Shown: positions 40,825-49,409 of the stretch, piece after piece
Layout of the letters: every line of letters starts with the position of its first letter
Numbering within the stretch: the stretch's first letter is position 1
Assembly (NCBI RefSeq): GCF_004764705.1
Contig: NZ_SHLX01000010.1
Coordinates: 62,001 to 126,000 of the forward strand
DNA: 64,000 nucleotides
DNA from: Paenibacillus cymbidii
GTDB taxonomy: Bacteria; Bacillota; Bacilli; Paenibacillales; NBRC-103111
Reading direction: 5' to 3'
Program-made: the position numbers and the translations under genes
The notes under the pieces: model-generated
Told to the model about the DNA's origin: nothing
What the model saw: only the letters and a program-made list of their open reading frames with translations
The model's database searches: none

Positions 40825-41784
40825 ATGGAGGGAAAACCGGCTGTTCACGCTGCCGCACGTGTCGTTCCGACCGGGCGGGGCAACAGGTTCGTCAAGGATT
40901 TTGTGTTGAACAAATATTTGTACCTCATGATGGTGCCCGTCGTCGCGTACTATGTCGCGTTTCATTACATGCCGATGTACGGCGCGCTCATCGCGTTCAA
41001 AAACTACTCGCCGATCAAAGGCGTGATGGGCAGCGAATGGGCGGGGGTAACCCATTTTTCCGCGTTTTTTCAGAGCTATTACTTTGTGACCGTGCTGCGG
41101 AACACCGTGCTCATCAGCTTGTATTCGCTTTGCTTCGAGTTCCCGATGCCGATCGTGCTGGCGATTCTGCTGAACGAAGTGAGAGGCCGGCTGTTCCGGA
41201 AATGGGCGCAGACGATCACCTACATGCCTTATTTTATCTCCATGATCGTGATCTGCGGCATTATCAAGGATTTTACCAATTCGGGCGGCATCGTCAATAT
41301 GGCGTACACGGCGATATTCGGCGGAGACGGGCAAGCGCTGCTGCAAAATCCGGCGTTGTTCCGTCCGATCTACATTTTGTCGGAAATTTGGCAGCGCATC
41401 GGCTGGGAGTCGATCATTTATTTGGCGGCGCTGACGAGCGTCGATCAGGAGCAGTACGAAGCGGCGCGCATCGACGGCGCATCGCGGCCGAAGATGATGT
41501 GGCACATCACGCTTCCCGGGATCATGCCGGTGATCGCGATCATGTTTATTTTACGGGTCGGCAATTTGCTCAACGTCGGCTTCGAAAAAATTATTCTGCT
41601 CTACAACCCGCTCACATACGAGAGGGCGGATGTCATCTCGACGTTCGTTTACCGCAAAGGGCTGCTCGAATTCAACTGGAGCTTCAGCACCGCCGTCGGG
41701 CTGTTCAACTCCGTCATCAATCTGCTGCTGCTCGTTCTCGCCAACCGGCTCAGCCGCAAAGTGAACGGCAACAGCTTATGGTAG
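40825..41784 (+). CDS. Sugar ABC transporter permease (LplB-like)
   Basis: 319 residues from ATG 40825 (GGAGGGAG 7 bp upstream; an earlier TTG has none). Six membrane helices and the EAA loop EQYEAARIDGASRPKMMWHI which contacts the ATPase. Typical partner of LplA/LplC-type importers for oligosaccharides, which borrow a shared MsmX-like ATPase encoded elsewhere. Its own binding protein just upstream is truncated, so the system may be unable to deliver substrate. Confidence 0.92.
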   Translation: MEGKPAVHAAARVVPTGRGNRFVKDFVLNKYLYLMMVPVVAYYVAFHYMPMYGALIAFKNYSPIKGVMGSEWAGVTHFSAFFQSYYFVTVLRNTVLISLYSLCFEFPMPIVLAILLNEVRGRLFRKWAQTITYMPYFISMIVICGIIKDFTNSGGIVNMAYTAIFGGDGQALLQNPALFRPIYILSEIWQRIGWESIIYLAALTSVDQEQYEAARIDGASRPKMMWHITLPGIMPVIAIMFILRVGNLLNVGFEKIILLYNPLTYERADVISTFVYRKGLLEFNWSFSTAVGLFNSVINLLLLVLANRLSRKVNGNSLW

Positions 41785-41800
41785 CAAGGGAGGGGAACCG

Positions 41801-42685
41801 ATGGGCAAACGAATCGGCTTGGGCGAGCGGTTGTTCGATGTGGCGGTATACGCGTTTCTGCTGCTGCTGATGGCGGCGACGCTGTATCCGCTGCTGCATG
41901 TCGCTTTCGCTTCGGTCAGCGAGGCGGCCGACATCGTCCGGCACCGGGGCATACTGCTGCGTCCGCTTGGCTTCAGTCTGGCGGCATACCGCAATGTGCT
42001 GACGAACGAAGCGGTTATTCTCGGGTACCGGAATACGCTCTTTATCGTCGTATTCGGAGTGGCGTTTAATATGGCGATCACCAGTTTGGGCGCTTTTGTG
42101 CTGTCGCGCAAGAACGTGTTGTGGAACAACGCGTTTATGGTGGTGATCGTGCTGACGATGTTTTTCAGCGGCGGGCTTATTCCGCTTTATTTGGTGGTCA
42201 AGGGGGTCGGGTTGCTCGATTCGATCTGGTCGGTCATCGTCCCATTTGCGGTCAGTTCGTTCAATTTGATCATTCTGCGCACCGCGTTTATGGCCGTGCC
42301 GGATGCGCTTGAGGAGTCGGCCAAAATCGACGGCGCCAGCCATTTCGTCATTTTGCTGCGGATCGTTCTACCGCTTTCGTTTCCGGTTATTGCGGTGATT
42401 TCGCTTTATTATGCGGTGGACAAGTGGAATACCTGGTTCTGGGCGTCCATTTTCATCAAAAATACGGACTTGTTCCCGCTCCAGCTCGTGCTCCGGCAAA
42501 TATTGATCGCCAACTCGACGGAAGGGTTCGCTTCGGGAAGCGGCGTGTCCGGCGACCATTACCAGATCGGCGAAACGATCAAGTATGCGACAATCATGGT
42601 CGCGACGGTGCCGATCCTGTGCGTGTATCCGTTCGTACAGAAATATTTTGTCAAAGGCGTGATGATCGGCGCGTTGAAAGGGTGA
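41801..42685 (+). CDS. Sugar ABC transporter permease (LplC-like)
   Basis: 294 residues; GGGAGGGG precedes ATG. Six helices and EAA loop DALEESAKIDGASHFVILLR. Second permease of the heterodimer, 16 bp after the first. C-terminal FVQKYFVKGVMIGALKG is characteristic of LplC/YtcP-type proteins. Confidence 0.93.
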   Translation: MGKRIGLGERLFDVAVYAFLLLLMAATLYPLLHVAFASVSEAADIVRHRGILLRPLGFSLAAYRNVLTNEAVILGYRNTLFIVVFGVAFNMAITSLGAFVLSRKNVLWNNAFMVVIVLTMFFSGGLIPLYLVVKGVGLLDSIWSVIVPFAVSSFNLIILRTAFMAVPDALEESAKIDGASHFVILLRIVLPLSFPVIAVISLYYAVDKWNTWFWASIFIKNTDLFPLQLVLRQILIANSTEGFASGSGVSGDHYQIGETIKYATIMVATVPILCVYPFVQKYFVKGVMIGALKG

Positions 42686-42696
42686 GTGGAATTAGC

Positions 42697-43920
42697 ATGG
42701 TTGGGGAAAAAAGCCAATGGGGACGGCCGTTAATGGACTGGACCGCCAAAATATACCGGAACTGCCTGGCTTACGGGGACGATTTGCCGTTTGCCGCCGG
42801 GAAGGCGGACGGGAGCTACGCCACGAACGGCAAAGGCCATTGGACCGACGGCTTCTGGCCGGGCCTGATCCTGCTTGCTTATGCGGATACGCGCGATCCG
42901 GCATTGCTGGCGTCGTACGAGCGTTACGTCCCGTTCCTGGAGGAGCGGGCCGCGAACGATGCCGAACGCAACCGGGCGAACGGCTGCTTGCCTCTGGATC
43001 ATGACGTTGGGTTTATTTTCCATTTTACCGCCGTTTATCACTGGATGCTGACCGGTTCGGAAGCGTCGAAACGAACCGGGCTGCAGGCGGCGCAGGTGCT
43101 GCTGGACCGGTTCCACGAGCGGGGAGAGTTTCTCCGCGCCTGGAACGACTGGGAGGGGGATTCGCCCGACTTCCGCGAGGAGAAAAAAGGCAAGGCGATC
43201 GTCGACAGCCTGATGAACGTGCCGCTGCTGTTCTGGGCCCACCGCGTGACCGGGGAGGCGCGTTATCGCGACGCGGCGGAACGGCACGTCCGGCGGCTGC
43301 GCGGGCTGATTGTCCGAGATGACGGCAGCACGCATCACACGTTCAATTTCAACCCGGAGACGGGCGAACCGATCGGCGGCAAAAGCGTGCAGGGATACGC
43401 CGACGAATCGTGCTGGAGTCGCGGCCATGCTTGGGCGATTTACGGCTTTGCCCTCGCCGGGCGGTATACGGGCGACAGGCAGACCTTGCTGGCAGCCCGC
43501 AAGTGCGCCGCCTATTGGCTGGGCTCGCTGCTGCCGGACGGCGACGCCCCCTGGGACTTCGCCGCGCCGCGGAACGAGCGGCTGCCGATCGATACGTCCG
43601 CGATGGCCGTCGCCTGCTGCGGCTTGCTCGAGCTTGCCGCCCGGCTGCCGGACGACGCAGCGGCGCTGCGGCAAGGCGCCGAGCGGCTGGCGAGCCGGCT
43701 GACCGGCGCTCATGCGGCGCCGCCGTTTCCTCGCGCAGGCGCATTCGTGCTGCATGGCTGCAGCGGGCCGGCATACAAAAAAGGAAGCCGTGAAGAGGCT
43801 TCCGGCCAGTACCGCAACGCGGACCAGCCGCTCATTTTCGGCGACTATTATGCGTACGAAGCGCTGCTTCGTCTGCAGCGCGGTTCGCTGATGCTGCCGA
43901 TGGGTTTTGATGGCTCTTGA
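42697..43920 (+). CDS. GH88 unsaturated glucuronyl hydrolase
   Basis: 407 residues from ATG 42697. Family 88 (alpha/alpha)6 barrel features: KGHWTDGFWPGLILLAYA, CLPLDHDVGFIFHFTAVYHW with a catalytic Asp region, and DESCWSRGHAWAIYGFALAG. Hydrolyses the unsaturated uronic acid from lyase-made oligosaccharides, so it would act after a lyase such as the heparinase-like enzyme of this region. No signal peptide: cytosolic, acting after import. Coupled to the permeases (11 bp gap). Confidence 0.92.
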   Translation: MVGEKSQWGRPLMDWTAKIYRNCLAYGDDLPFAAGKADGSYATNGKGHWTDGFWPGLILLAYADTRDPALLASYERYVPFLEERAANDAERNRANGCLPLDHDVGFIFHFTAVYHWMLTGSEASKRTGLQAAQVLLDRFHERGEFLRAWNDWEGDSPDFREEKKGKAIVDSLMNVPLLFWAHRVTGEARYRDAAERHVRRLRGLIVRDDGSTHHTFNFNPETGEPIGGKSVQGYADESCWSRGHAWAIYGFALAGRYTGDRQTLLAARKCAAYWLGSLLPDGDAPWDFAAPRNERLPIDTSAMAVACCGLLELAARLPDDAAALRQGAERLASRLTGAHAAPPFPRAGAFVLHGCSGPAYKKGSREEASGQYRNADQPLIFGDYYAYEALLRLQRGSLMLPMGFDGS

Positions 43921-43951
43921 GGGGCCGCGCGGCGGCCTAGCGCAAAATAGT

Positions 43952-44220
43952 CGGCATATTTGCTCCGAACTGGGTGGCGGCGGCGAATTAAGGCGGATTT
44001 CCCGGCTTATATGCTCCGAACCGGGTGGCGGCAGCAAATTAAGACGCATTTCCCGGCATATTTGCTCCGAACTGGGTGGCGGCGGCGAATTAAGGCGGAT
44101 TTCCCGGCTTATATGCTCCGAACCGGGTGGCGGCAGCAAATTAAGACGCATTTCCCGGCATATTTGCTCCGAACCGGGTTGCGGCGGCGAATTAAGACGG
44201 ATTTCCCGGCTTATTCGCGG
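43952..44220. repeat. 51-bp tandem array, five copies
   Basis: Units begin at 43952, 44003, 44054, 44105 and 44156, then a partial at 44207. Two variants alternate (with ...GGTGGCGGCGGCGAATTAAGG and ...GGTGGCGGCAGCAAATTAAGA), giving a 102-bp higher-order period, which points to a second round of duplication. As 51 is a multiple of 3, both strands stay open as 17-residue repeats, creating false genes. Lies in the gap between convergent GH88 and MMPL genes. Confidence 0.95.
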
Positions 44221-44240
44221 AAAAAACGGGGCCCCGGCGA

Positions 44241-44382
44241 AAATAGCCAGCGAAAACATGGCTTATTGTGGCTCCGCAGCCCCTGATTTGGGCTTCGCAC
44301 GCCAAATAGCCAGTGATTTTACTGGCTATTTGGTCGTTGCCGCGCATTTTGGAGCAAACAAGCAAGAAAACATGGCTTATTG
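44241..44382. repeat. Composite hairpin repeat, partial copy D (inverted)
   Basis: Three units start at 44241, 44304 and 44356, spacing 63 and 52 as in units 2-4 of other copies. Unit 44304 has arms AAATAGCCAGT/ACTGGCTATTT; the last is degenerate. The missing fourth unit would fall where the 51-bp array ends, and GGCTTATTC at 44208-44216 may be its remnant. Confidence 0.8.
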
Positions 44383-44408
44383 TCTTATACGGCCTGGTGA
44401 AGCGGCGC

Positions 44409-46715
44409 TTACGCCCGGGAAGAGCCGGCGTTTGCCCGCGGCCTGGACCCCGGCTTGCTGCCGGCGCTTTCCTGCGCTTGCAGCTCGGCGAGCAGCTTCT
44501 CGCCTTCGACGTCCAGGTTCGGCAGCAGCCGGTCCAGCCATTTCGGCAGCCGCCAGGCGCTGTCGCCGAACAAGGCCATCACGGCCGGCACCAGCGCCAT
44601 GCGGACGACGAATGCGTCGATCAGAATGCCGATCGCCAGCGCGAAGCCTATCTGCTTGATCATAATGTCGTGGGCGAAGATGAAGCCGGCGAACACGGAC
44701 ACCATGATGACGGCCGCCGCCACAACGACGCGGCTTGCCTGCTCGTACCCGTGCACGACGCTGTTCTTGCCGCGCTGCCCGTGCACGAACGACTCGCGCA
44801 TGGAGCTGACGAGGAACACCTGGTAATCCATCGCCAGCCCGTACAAAATGCCGGTCACCATAATCGGCATGAAGCTGAGCAGCGGCCCGCCGGTGTCGAA
44901 GCCGAAGAGCGAGTGCAGCCAGCCCCACTGGAAAACGGCAGTGGCGATGCCGAACGTGGCGAGTATGCTGAGCAGGAAACCGATCGTCGCCTTGATCGGG
45001 ACGATGATCGAACGGAACACGAGCAGCAATATGATCAGCGACAGCACGACGATCACCCCGACGTAGAGCGGGAACGCCTCGGCGAGCTTGGACGACATGT
45101 CGATGTTGATCGCGGTAAAGCCGGTGACGCCGATCGTCACGCCGTAAGTTTGCGCCAGGCCGGAATCGGCGGCGCGCAGCTCGTTGACGAGCCGTTTGGT
45201 GGCCGCATCGGTCGGCCCCGTCCGAGGAATCAGGCTGACGATCGCCATATCGCCGGCCTGATTGACGCCCATCGGCGCGGCCAGCGACACGTTGTCATGC
45301 TGCTGCAGCGCTTGCGTCAGGCCGCCGAGCATTTCCATCGTCACCTTCGCCGCGGCGTCCTTCGGTCTTGCGACCAGCAGCAGCGGCCCGTTGAAGCCTT
45401 CGCCGAAGCCGGCGGAAATCGCGTCGTAGCTTTGGCGGGCGCCCGTGTCCAGGTTTGCCGTTTTGCCGGACGGGATGCCGAGCTCCATCTCCGCAACCGG
45501 GATGGCGGCGACGCCGAGAACGACGATTGCGGCGACAACGATCAGGTAGCGGGTTTTGACGACTCCGCCGACCCAGCGCCTGGCTACGCCGTGCCGCTGC
45601 CCGGCGCCGTGCCCGCCGGCGCTTCGCTGCCGCGCCTTGGCGGAGCAGATGCGCTCCCCGACGAAGCCGAGCAGCGCGGGCAGCAAGGTCAAGGCGACCA
45701 GCACGTTGACGAGCACGCTAGCCGCGGCAACGAGCGCCATCGCGGACAAGAAGCCGATGCCAATCACAAGCATGCCGCACAGCGCGACGATGACGGTCAA
45801 GCCCGCGAACAACACGGCGCTGCCGGCGGTGCCGACCGCCCGGCTCGACGCTTCGCGCGCGCTCAGCCCCTGGTCGAGAATCATCCGGCGCTGCCGGTTG
45901 ACGATGAACAGCGAGTAGTCGATGCCGACCGCAAGCCCGACCATCAGCGCCAGCACGGGGGTAATGTCGGTCATCGTGAAGAAGCTGGAGAAGGCGTACG
46001 CCGCGCCGACGCTGATGCCGACCCCGAGCAAGGCGGTCAGCAGCGGCAGACCGGCCGCAACGACGGAGCCGAGCGTGAGCAGCAGCACGATGGCGGCGAC
46101 AACGATGCCGATGCCTTCGGTCGAGCCGATGGCCGGCTTGGACGTCAGCGAGTCGCTCGGCAGGGCGGTGATGCCGCTGTCGTTCTGTTCCGCGGACTCG
46201 GCGGCGGCAATCACCGCATCCGGCACCGAAGCGGGCAGCGACGTTTGCTGCACGGTGAACTGGAATTGAAACAGCGCAACGTTGCCGTCAGCCGAAAGCG
46301 TTGCGCCCGGCAGCGGCCCGCTTGCGCCGGTTCCCGCCTGCGCCCCGCCGGCCGCGTCCGCGCTTGCCCCCGCCTGCGCGGCCAACTCCGCCGGATTGAT
46401 TACATACTCCGATTGGTAAATTTCGTTGATCGCCTTGCCGATCAGCGCGACCCGCTCCGGCGTGTCCAAACGTTCCCCCTTCGGGGCGGTGAACACGATG
46501 CTCGCCTGCCCGCCCGCGGCTGCCGGAAGTTCCTCGGCCAGCTGATCGAGCACCTTCTGCGACTCCGTGCCTTCGATTTTCATTTCCGAGCTGACATGAA
46601 TGCCGTTCGCGCCCAGCAGCGCGATGACGACACCCAGCACGACGATCCAGCCGACAAGAAAACGCCAACGTTTGTCGTAAGCCGCTTTTCCCATTTTATA
46701 TAGCAAGGTTGACAT
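44409..46715 (-). CDS. MMPL/RND family transporter
   Basis: 768 residues with the duplicated RND layout: TM1 near residue 20-38, an outer loop, helices 2-6 (about 198-345), then TM7 (388-405), a second loop and helices 8-12 (about 545-710). Family signatures VGLAVGIDYSLFIVNRQRRM and ILYGLAMDYQVFLVSSMRES contain the GxxxDY proton-relay Asp of each half. Exports lipids or drugs by proton antiport. The TetR gene upstream on the same strand is the probable regulator. The Gly/Ala/Thr-rich loop near 115-135 is an insertion. Confidence 0.93.
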   Translation of the reverse strand: MSTLLYKMGKAAYDKRWRFLVGWIVVLGVVIALLGANGIHVSSEMKIEGTESQKVLDQLAEELPAAAGGQASIVFTAPKGERLDTPERVALIGKAINEIYQSEYVINPAELAAQAGASADAAGGAQAGTGASGPLPGATLSADGNVALFQFQFTVQQTSLPASVPDAVIAAAESAEQNDSGITALPSDSLTSKPAIGSTEGIGIVVAAIVLLLTLGSVVAAGLPLLTALLGVGISVGAAYAFSSFFTMTDITPVLALMVGLAVGIDYSLFIVNRQRRMILDQGLSAREASSRAVGTAGSAVLFAGLTVIVALCGMLVIGIGFLSAMALVAAASVLVNVLVALTLLPALLGFVGERICSAKARQRSAGGHGAGQRHGVARRWVGGVVKTRYLIVVAAIVVLGVAAIPVAEMELGIPSGKTANLDTGARQSYDAISAGFGEGFNGPLLLVARPKDAAAKVTMEMLGGLTQALQQHDNVSLAAPMGVNQAGDMAIVSLIPRTGPTDAATKRLVNELRAADSGLAQTYGVTIGVTGFTAINIDMSSKLAEAFPLYVGVIVVLSLIILLLVFRSIIVPIKATIGFLLSILATFGIATAVFQWGWLHSLFGFDTGGPLLSFMPIMVTGILYGLAMDYQVFLVSSMRESFVHGQRGKNSVVHGYEQASRVVVAAAVIMVSVFAGFIFAHDIMIKQIGFALAIGILIDAFVVRMALVPAVMALFGDSAWRLPKWLDRLLPNLDVEGEKLLAELQAQESAGSKPGSRPRANAGSSRA

Positions 46716-46774
46716 CTTGTGGGTTTCTCTCCTTTGGGTAGGGGAATACTAGGGCCGGGGCCAAGCTGTTATTG

Positions 46775-47395
46775 TCAAAAGCCACTTCGCAAATAGCCGA
46801 ACATCGACTCCAAATACCGGTCAAAAGCCGTTTCGCCCGGCGTTTCATCCTCCGCTTCGCCCGGGAAGGCAATGTCCAGACTGCCGTCCAGCAGCGGCAG
46901 CATGCCGCCGTACACCGCACCGGCAAGCAGATGGGGGTAGGCGTCGGGGTAACGGCCTTGGGAATAGCTTTGCACCAATTCCTGCGCCGTCGCCTGCAAA
47001 TGGCGAAGAGACATCAGGATATACGGCTCCAGCGAAGGGAACCGCTTGGCCAGCAGCACCAGCTCGCGCAGCTTGCGCAGGTGCAAGGTCGTAAACTGCA
47101 TCTTCATCAACCGATGCAAAATGTCGAGCGGCGACATGTCCCCGGACACGTTCGCCAGCATGCGTTCGACTTCGTCGGCGCCGTGGAACATGACCGCTGC
47201 CGACGCCACCGCTTCCTCCTTGCAGGAGAAATGGTTGGCGAACGTTCTGCGCGAGTAGCCGGCCCGCTGCACGACGTCCTCGACGATGAACCCGTCGAGC
47301 CCTTTCTCGCGCGCCAGCCCGAACGCCGCTTCGGCCAGCGCGTGGGCGGTCGCTTCCCGCTTCGTATCCCGCAAACTCGGTTTATTCGTTGTCAT
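46775..47395 (-). CDS. TetR family regulator
   Basis: 206 residues. The N-terminal HTH is GLDGFIVEDVVQRAGYSRRT followed by FANHFSCKEEAVASA, the typical TetR recognition helix. The C-terminal ligand domain is not assignable. GAGGTGAA lies before the ATG. Its gene precedes the MMPL transporter by 59 bp, so both are probably cotranscribed and repressed by this protein. Confidence 0.92.
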   Translation of the reverse strand: MTTNKPSLRDTKREATAHALAEAAFGLAREKGLDGFIVEDVVQRAGYSRRTFANHFSCKEEAVASAAVMFHGADEVERMLANVSGDMSPLDILHRLMKMQFTTLHLRKLRELVLLAKRFPSLEPYILMSLRHLQATAQELVQSYSQGRYPDAYPHLLAGAVYGGMLPLLDGSLDIAFPGEAEDETPGETAFDRYLESMFGYLRSGF

Positions 47396-47434
47396 CGCGC
47401 GGGATGTTCACCTCTTTTCCACCAGCATGTATGT

Positions 47435-47463
47435 ATATTATTGCCCAAAGTGCAAAAATGCAC
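47435..47463 (-). promoter_or_regulatory. Probable tetR-mmpL promoter and TetR operator
   Basis: GTGCA-AAAA-TGCAC (47450-47463) is a perfect inverted repeat around AAAA. On the minus strand TAATAT (47440-47435) can be the -10, which places the palindrome over the -35. Autorepression is inferred. Confidence 0.55.
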
Positions 47464-47609
47464 AATGAGCAAACAAGTGACAACATTGTGACAGCGCCGA
47501 TCGGTCATTCGCGCAACAAAAAGCAAGCGTCTTAAAAAAATCCTGTTTTCCGTTCGCCGGGACTCCCTCATAATAGAATGACCACTTTTCGCAGAACGGG
47601 TGAACGCAA

Positions 47610-49409
47610 ATGAAAGCGCTTTGGGGCAAATGGCGGGTGTCGATTTTCAGCAAGCTGGTGCTGACGTTTCTCGTCGTGATGACGCCGATGTACGCGCTCG
47701 GGACGGTCATGAACGAATGGGGCGCCGATCTGGTCAAAAGCGAAATTTCCAAGTCGCTGCGTTCGCAGATCGCCTTTTACCGCACGTCGCTGGAAACGGA
47801 AATCGACCGCATGGTCCGGCTGCAGCGCGAATACGTCAACGACGAGGATCTCGTCTCGCTCAGCATCACGCCCGAAAGCATGACCGAATACCAGAAGCAA
47901 ACCACGATCAAACGGTTCCAGCAGCGGCTGGAGACGATGAAAGAGTCGAGCTATTATATTGCCAAAGCGAGCGTTTACATCCCGCCGATCGATCGCGTGA
48001 TTTCGACGGAACGGCTATCCGAGCCGATCGACCGCCCGCTGCTGGAGACGATGAAGCGCGAAGGCGCCCAGTCGCGTTCGATCTTCTACAGCGAAGGGGA
48101 CGGCCGGATTTATTTGCGCGAATATTACCCGGGCGCGGCGATGGCGAACCAGCGCGATCCGATGTTCATTCTCGAGCTCGAGCTGTCGGTGCCGACGCTG
48201 CAGAAGTTTCTAAAGCAGCTGTCCGATTCGGACCGCGGCGGCGCGGCGATTATCCAGCGCGACTGGACGATCGTCGAAGCGAAGCGGCAGGAGCATCTGG
48301 CGGCCATCAGCGAAAGGGTGCAATCGTACTACAATCAGGAGCGGACGGCGACTTATCTCAGCACGCAGGATACGGAGCCGCATACGGAAACGATCCGGTT
48401 CGAGCGCGAGCGGATTTTGACGGTATCGACTTATTCGTCCAAGCTGGACGCGTCGCTGCTCGTCTATTTGCCGGAGAGCGACGTCATGGGCCCGCTGGAA
48501 AAATACCGGCTGTACATCTGGCTCGTGTCCGCCGTGGCGCTGATTGTGCTGCTGGCATTCGCTTACTGGATTTTCCGCATCATTCACCGGCCGCTGACCC
48601 GACTTGTGCGCGCCTTCCGCAAAGTCGAAGCGGGCAACCTGCAGCTCGCGCTGCAGTATCGCAGCAACGACGAGTTTTTCGACCTGTACGAGCAGTTCAA
48701 CAACATGGTGGCCCATCTGAACACGCTCATCTTCGAGGTGTACGAGCAGAAAATCCGCGTTCAGCAGTCCGAACTGAAGCAGCTGCAGTCGCAGATCAAC
48801 CCGCATTTTCTGTACAACAGCTTTTACCTGCTGTACCGGATGACGCGGGCGCGCGACTTCGACAACTCGACCCGTTTCGCCAAATATTTGGGCGATTATT
48901 TCCAGTACATCACCCGCGGCGACAAGGAGGAGGTCGAGCTGGAGAAGGAGCTGGGCCACGTGCGCGCCTACTCGGAAATCCAGTCGATTCGTTTCGGCGA
49001 CCGGATCAAGGTCGAGTTTGAGGACGTGCCGGAGGAATGCGGACGGGTGATTGTGCCGCGGCTTATTTTGCAGCCGATCGTGGAGAACGCTTACCAGCAC
49101 GGGCTGGGCGACGCTTTGGGCGAAAGCCGGCTGACGATTCGCGTGGAGCGGACGACAGCGGAAGGGGAGCCGGCGCTGCGCATCGTTGTCGAAGACAACG
49201 GCAAAGGGCTGAGCGAAGCGCAATATGCGCGCTGGGAAGCGCTGCTGAACGGCTGGGAGCGGCCGGAGGACGTCACCGGCATGCTGAACGTGCACAAGCG
49301 GCTGCAGCTCAAGTTCGGCGCCCGCGCCGGCATCACGCTGTCGCCCGGCGCCGGCGGGGCCGGCTTGCGCGTAACGATTACATTGCCATTCGAGGAGGCG
49401 GCGCCATGA
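47610..49409 (+). CDS. Sensor histidine kinase (YesM type)
   Basis: 599 residues. TM1 about 13-33, a large extracytoplasmic Cache-like sensor (34-297), TM2 about 298-322, HAMP (RRPLTRLVRAFRKVEAGNLQ region), and the His_kinase block QINPHFLYNSFYLLYRMTRA with phospho-acceptor H399; HATPase with PIVENAYQHGLG (N box) and VVEDNGKGLS (G box). Senses an extracellular sugar or binding protein and phosphorylates the co-encoded YesN-type regulator. A weak promoter (TTTTCC-17-CATAAT) ends at 47574. Confidence 0.94.
   Translation: MKALWGKWRVSIFSKLVLTFLVVMTPMYALGTVMNEWGADLVKSEISKSLRSQIAFYRTSLETEIDRMVRLQREYVNDEDLVSLSITPESMTEYQKQTTIKRFQQRLETMKESSYYIAKASVYIPPIDRVISTERLSEPIDRPLLETMKREGAQSRSIFYSEGDGRIYLREYYPGAAMANQRDPMFILELELSVPTLQKFLKQLSDSDRGGAAIIQRDWTIVEAKRQEHLAAISERVQSYYNQERTATYLSTQDTEPHTETIRFERERILTVSTYSSKLDASLLVYLPESDVMGPLEKYRLYIWLVSAVALIVLLAFAYWIFRIIHRPLTRLVRAFRKVEAGNLQLALQYRSNDEFFDLYEQFNNMVAHLNTLIFEVYEQKIRVQQSELKQLQSQINPHFLYNSFYLLYRMTRARDFDNSTRFAKYLGDYFQYITRGDKEEVELEKELGHVRAYSEIQSIRFGDRIKVEFEDVPEECGRVIVPRLILQPIVENAYQHGLGDALGESRLTIRVERTTAEGEPALRIVVEDNGKGLSEAQYARWEALLNGWERPEDVTGMLNVHKRLQLKFGARAGITLSPGAGGAGLRVTITLPFEEAAP

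Noticed and set aside
43952..44220. CRISPR array
   Set aside because: Directly adjacent 51-bp units without variable spacers, alternating variants, no cas genes.
43907..44659. Proteins with 17-residue repeats on both strands
   Set aside because: Artefact of the 51-bp tandem array being a multiple of three; no ribosome site and overlaps with the MMPL and GH88 genes.
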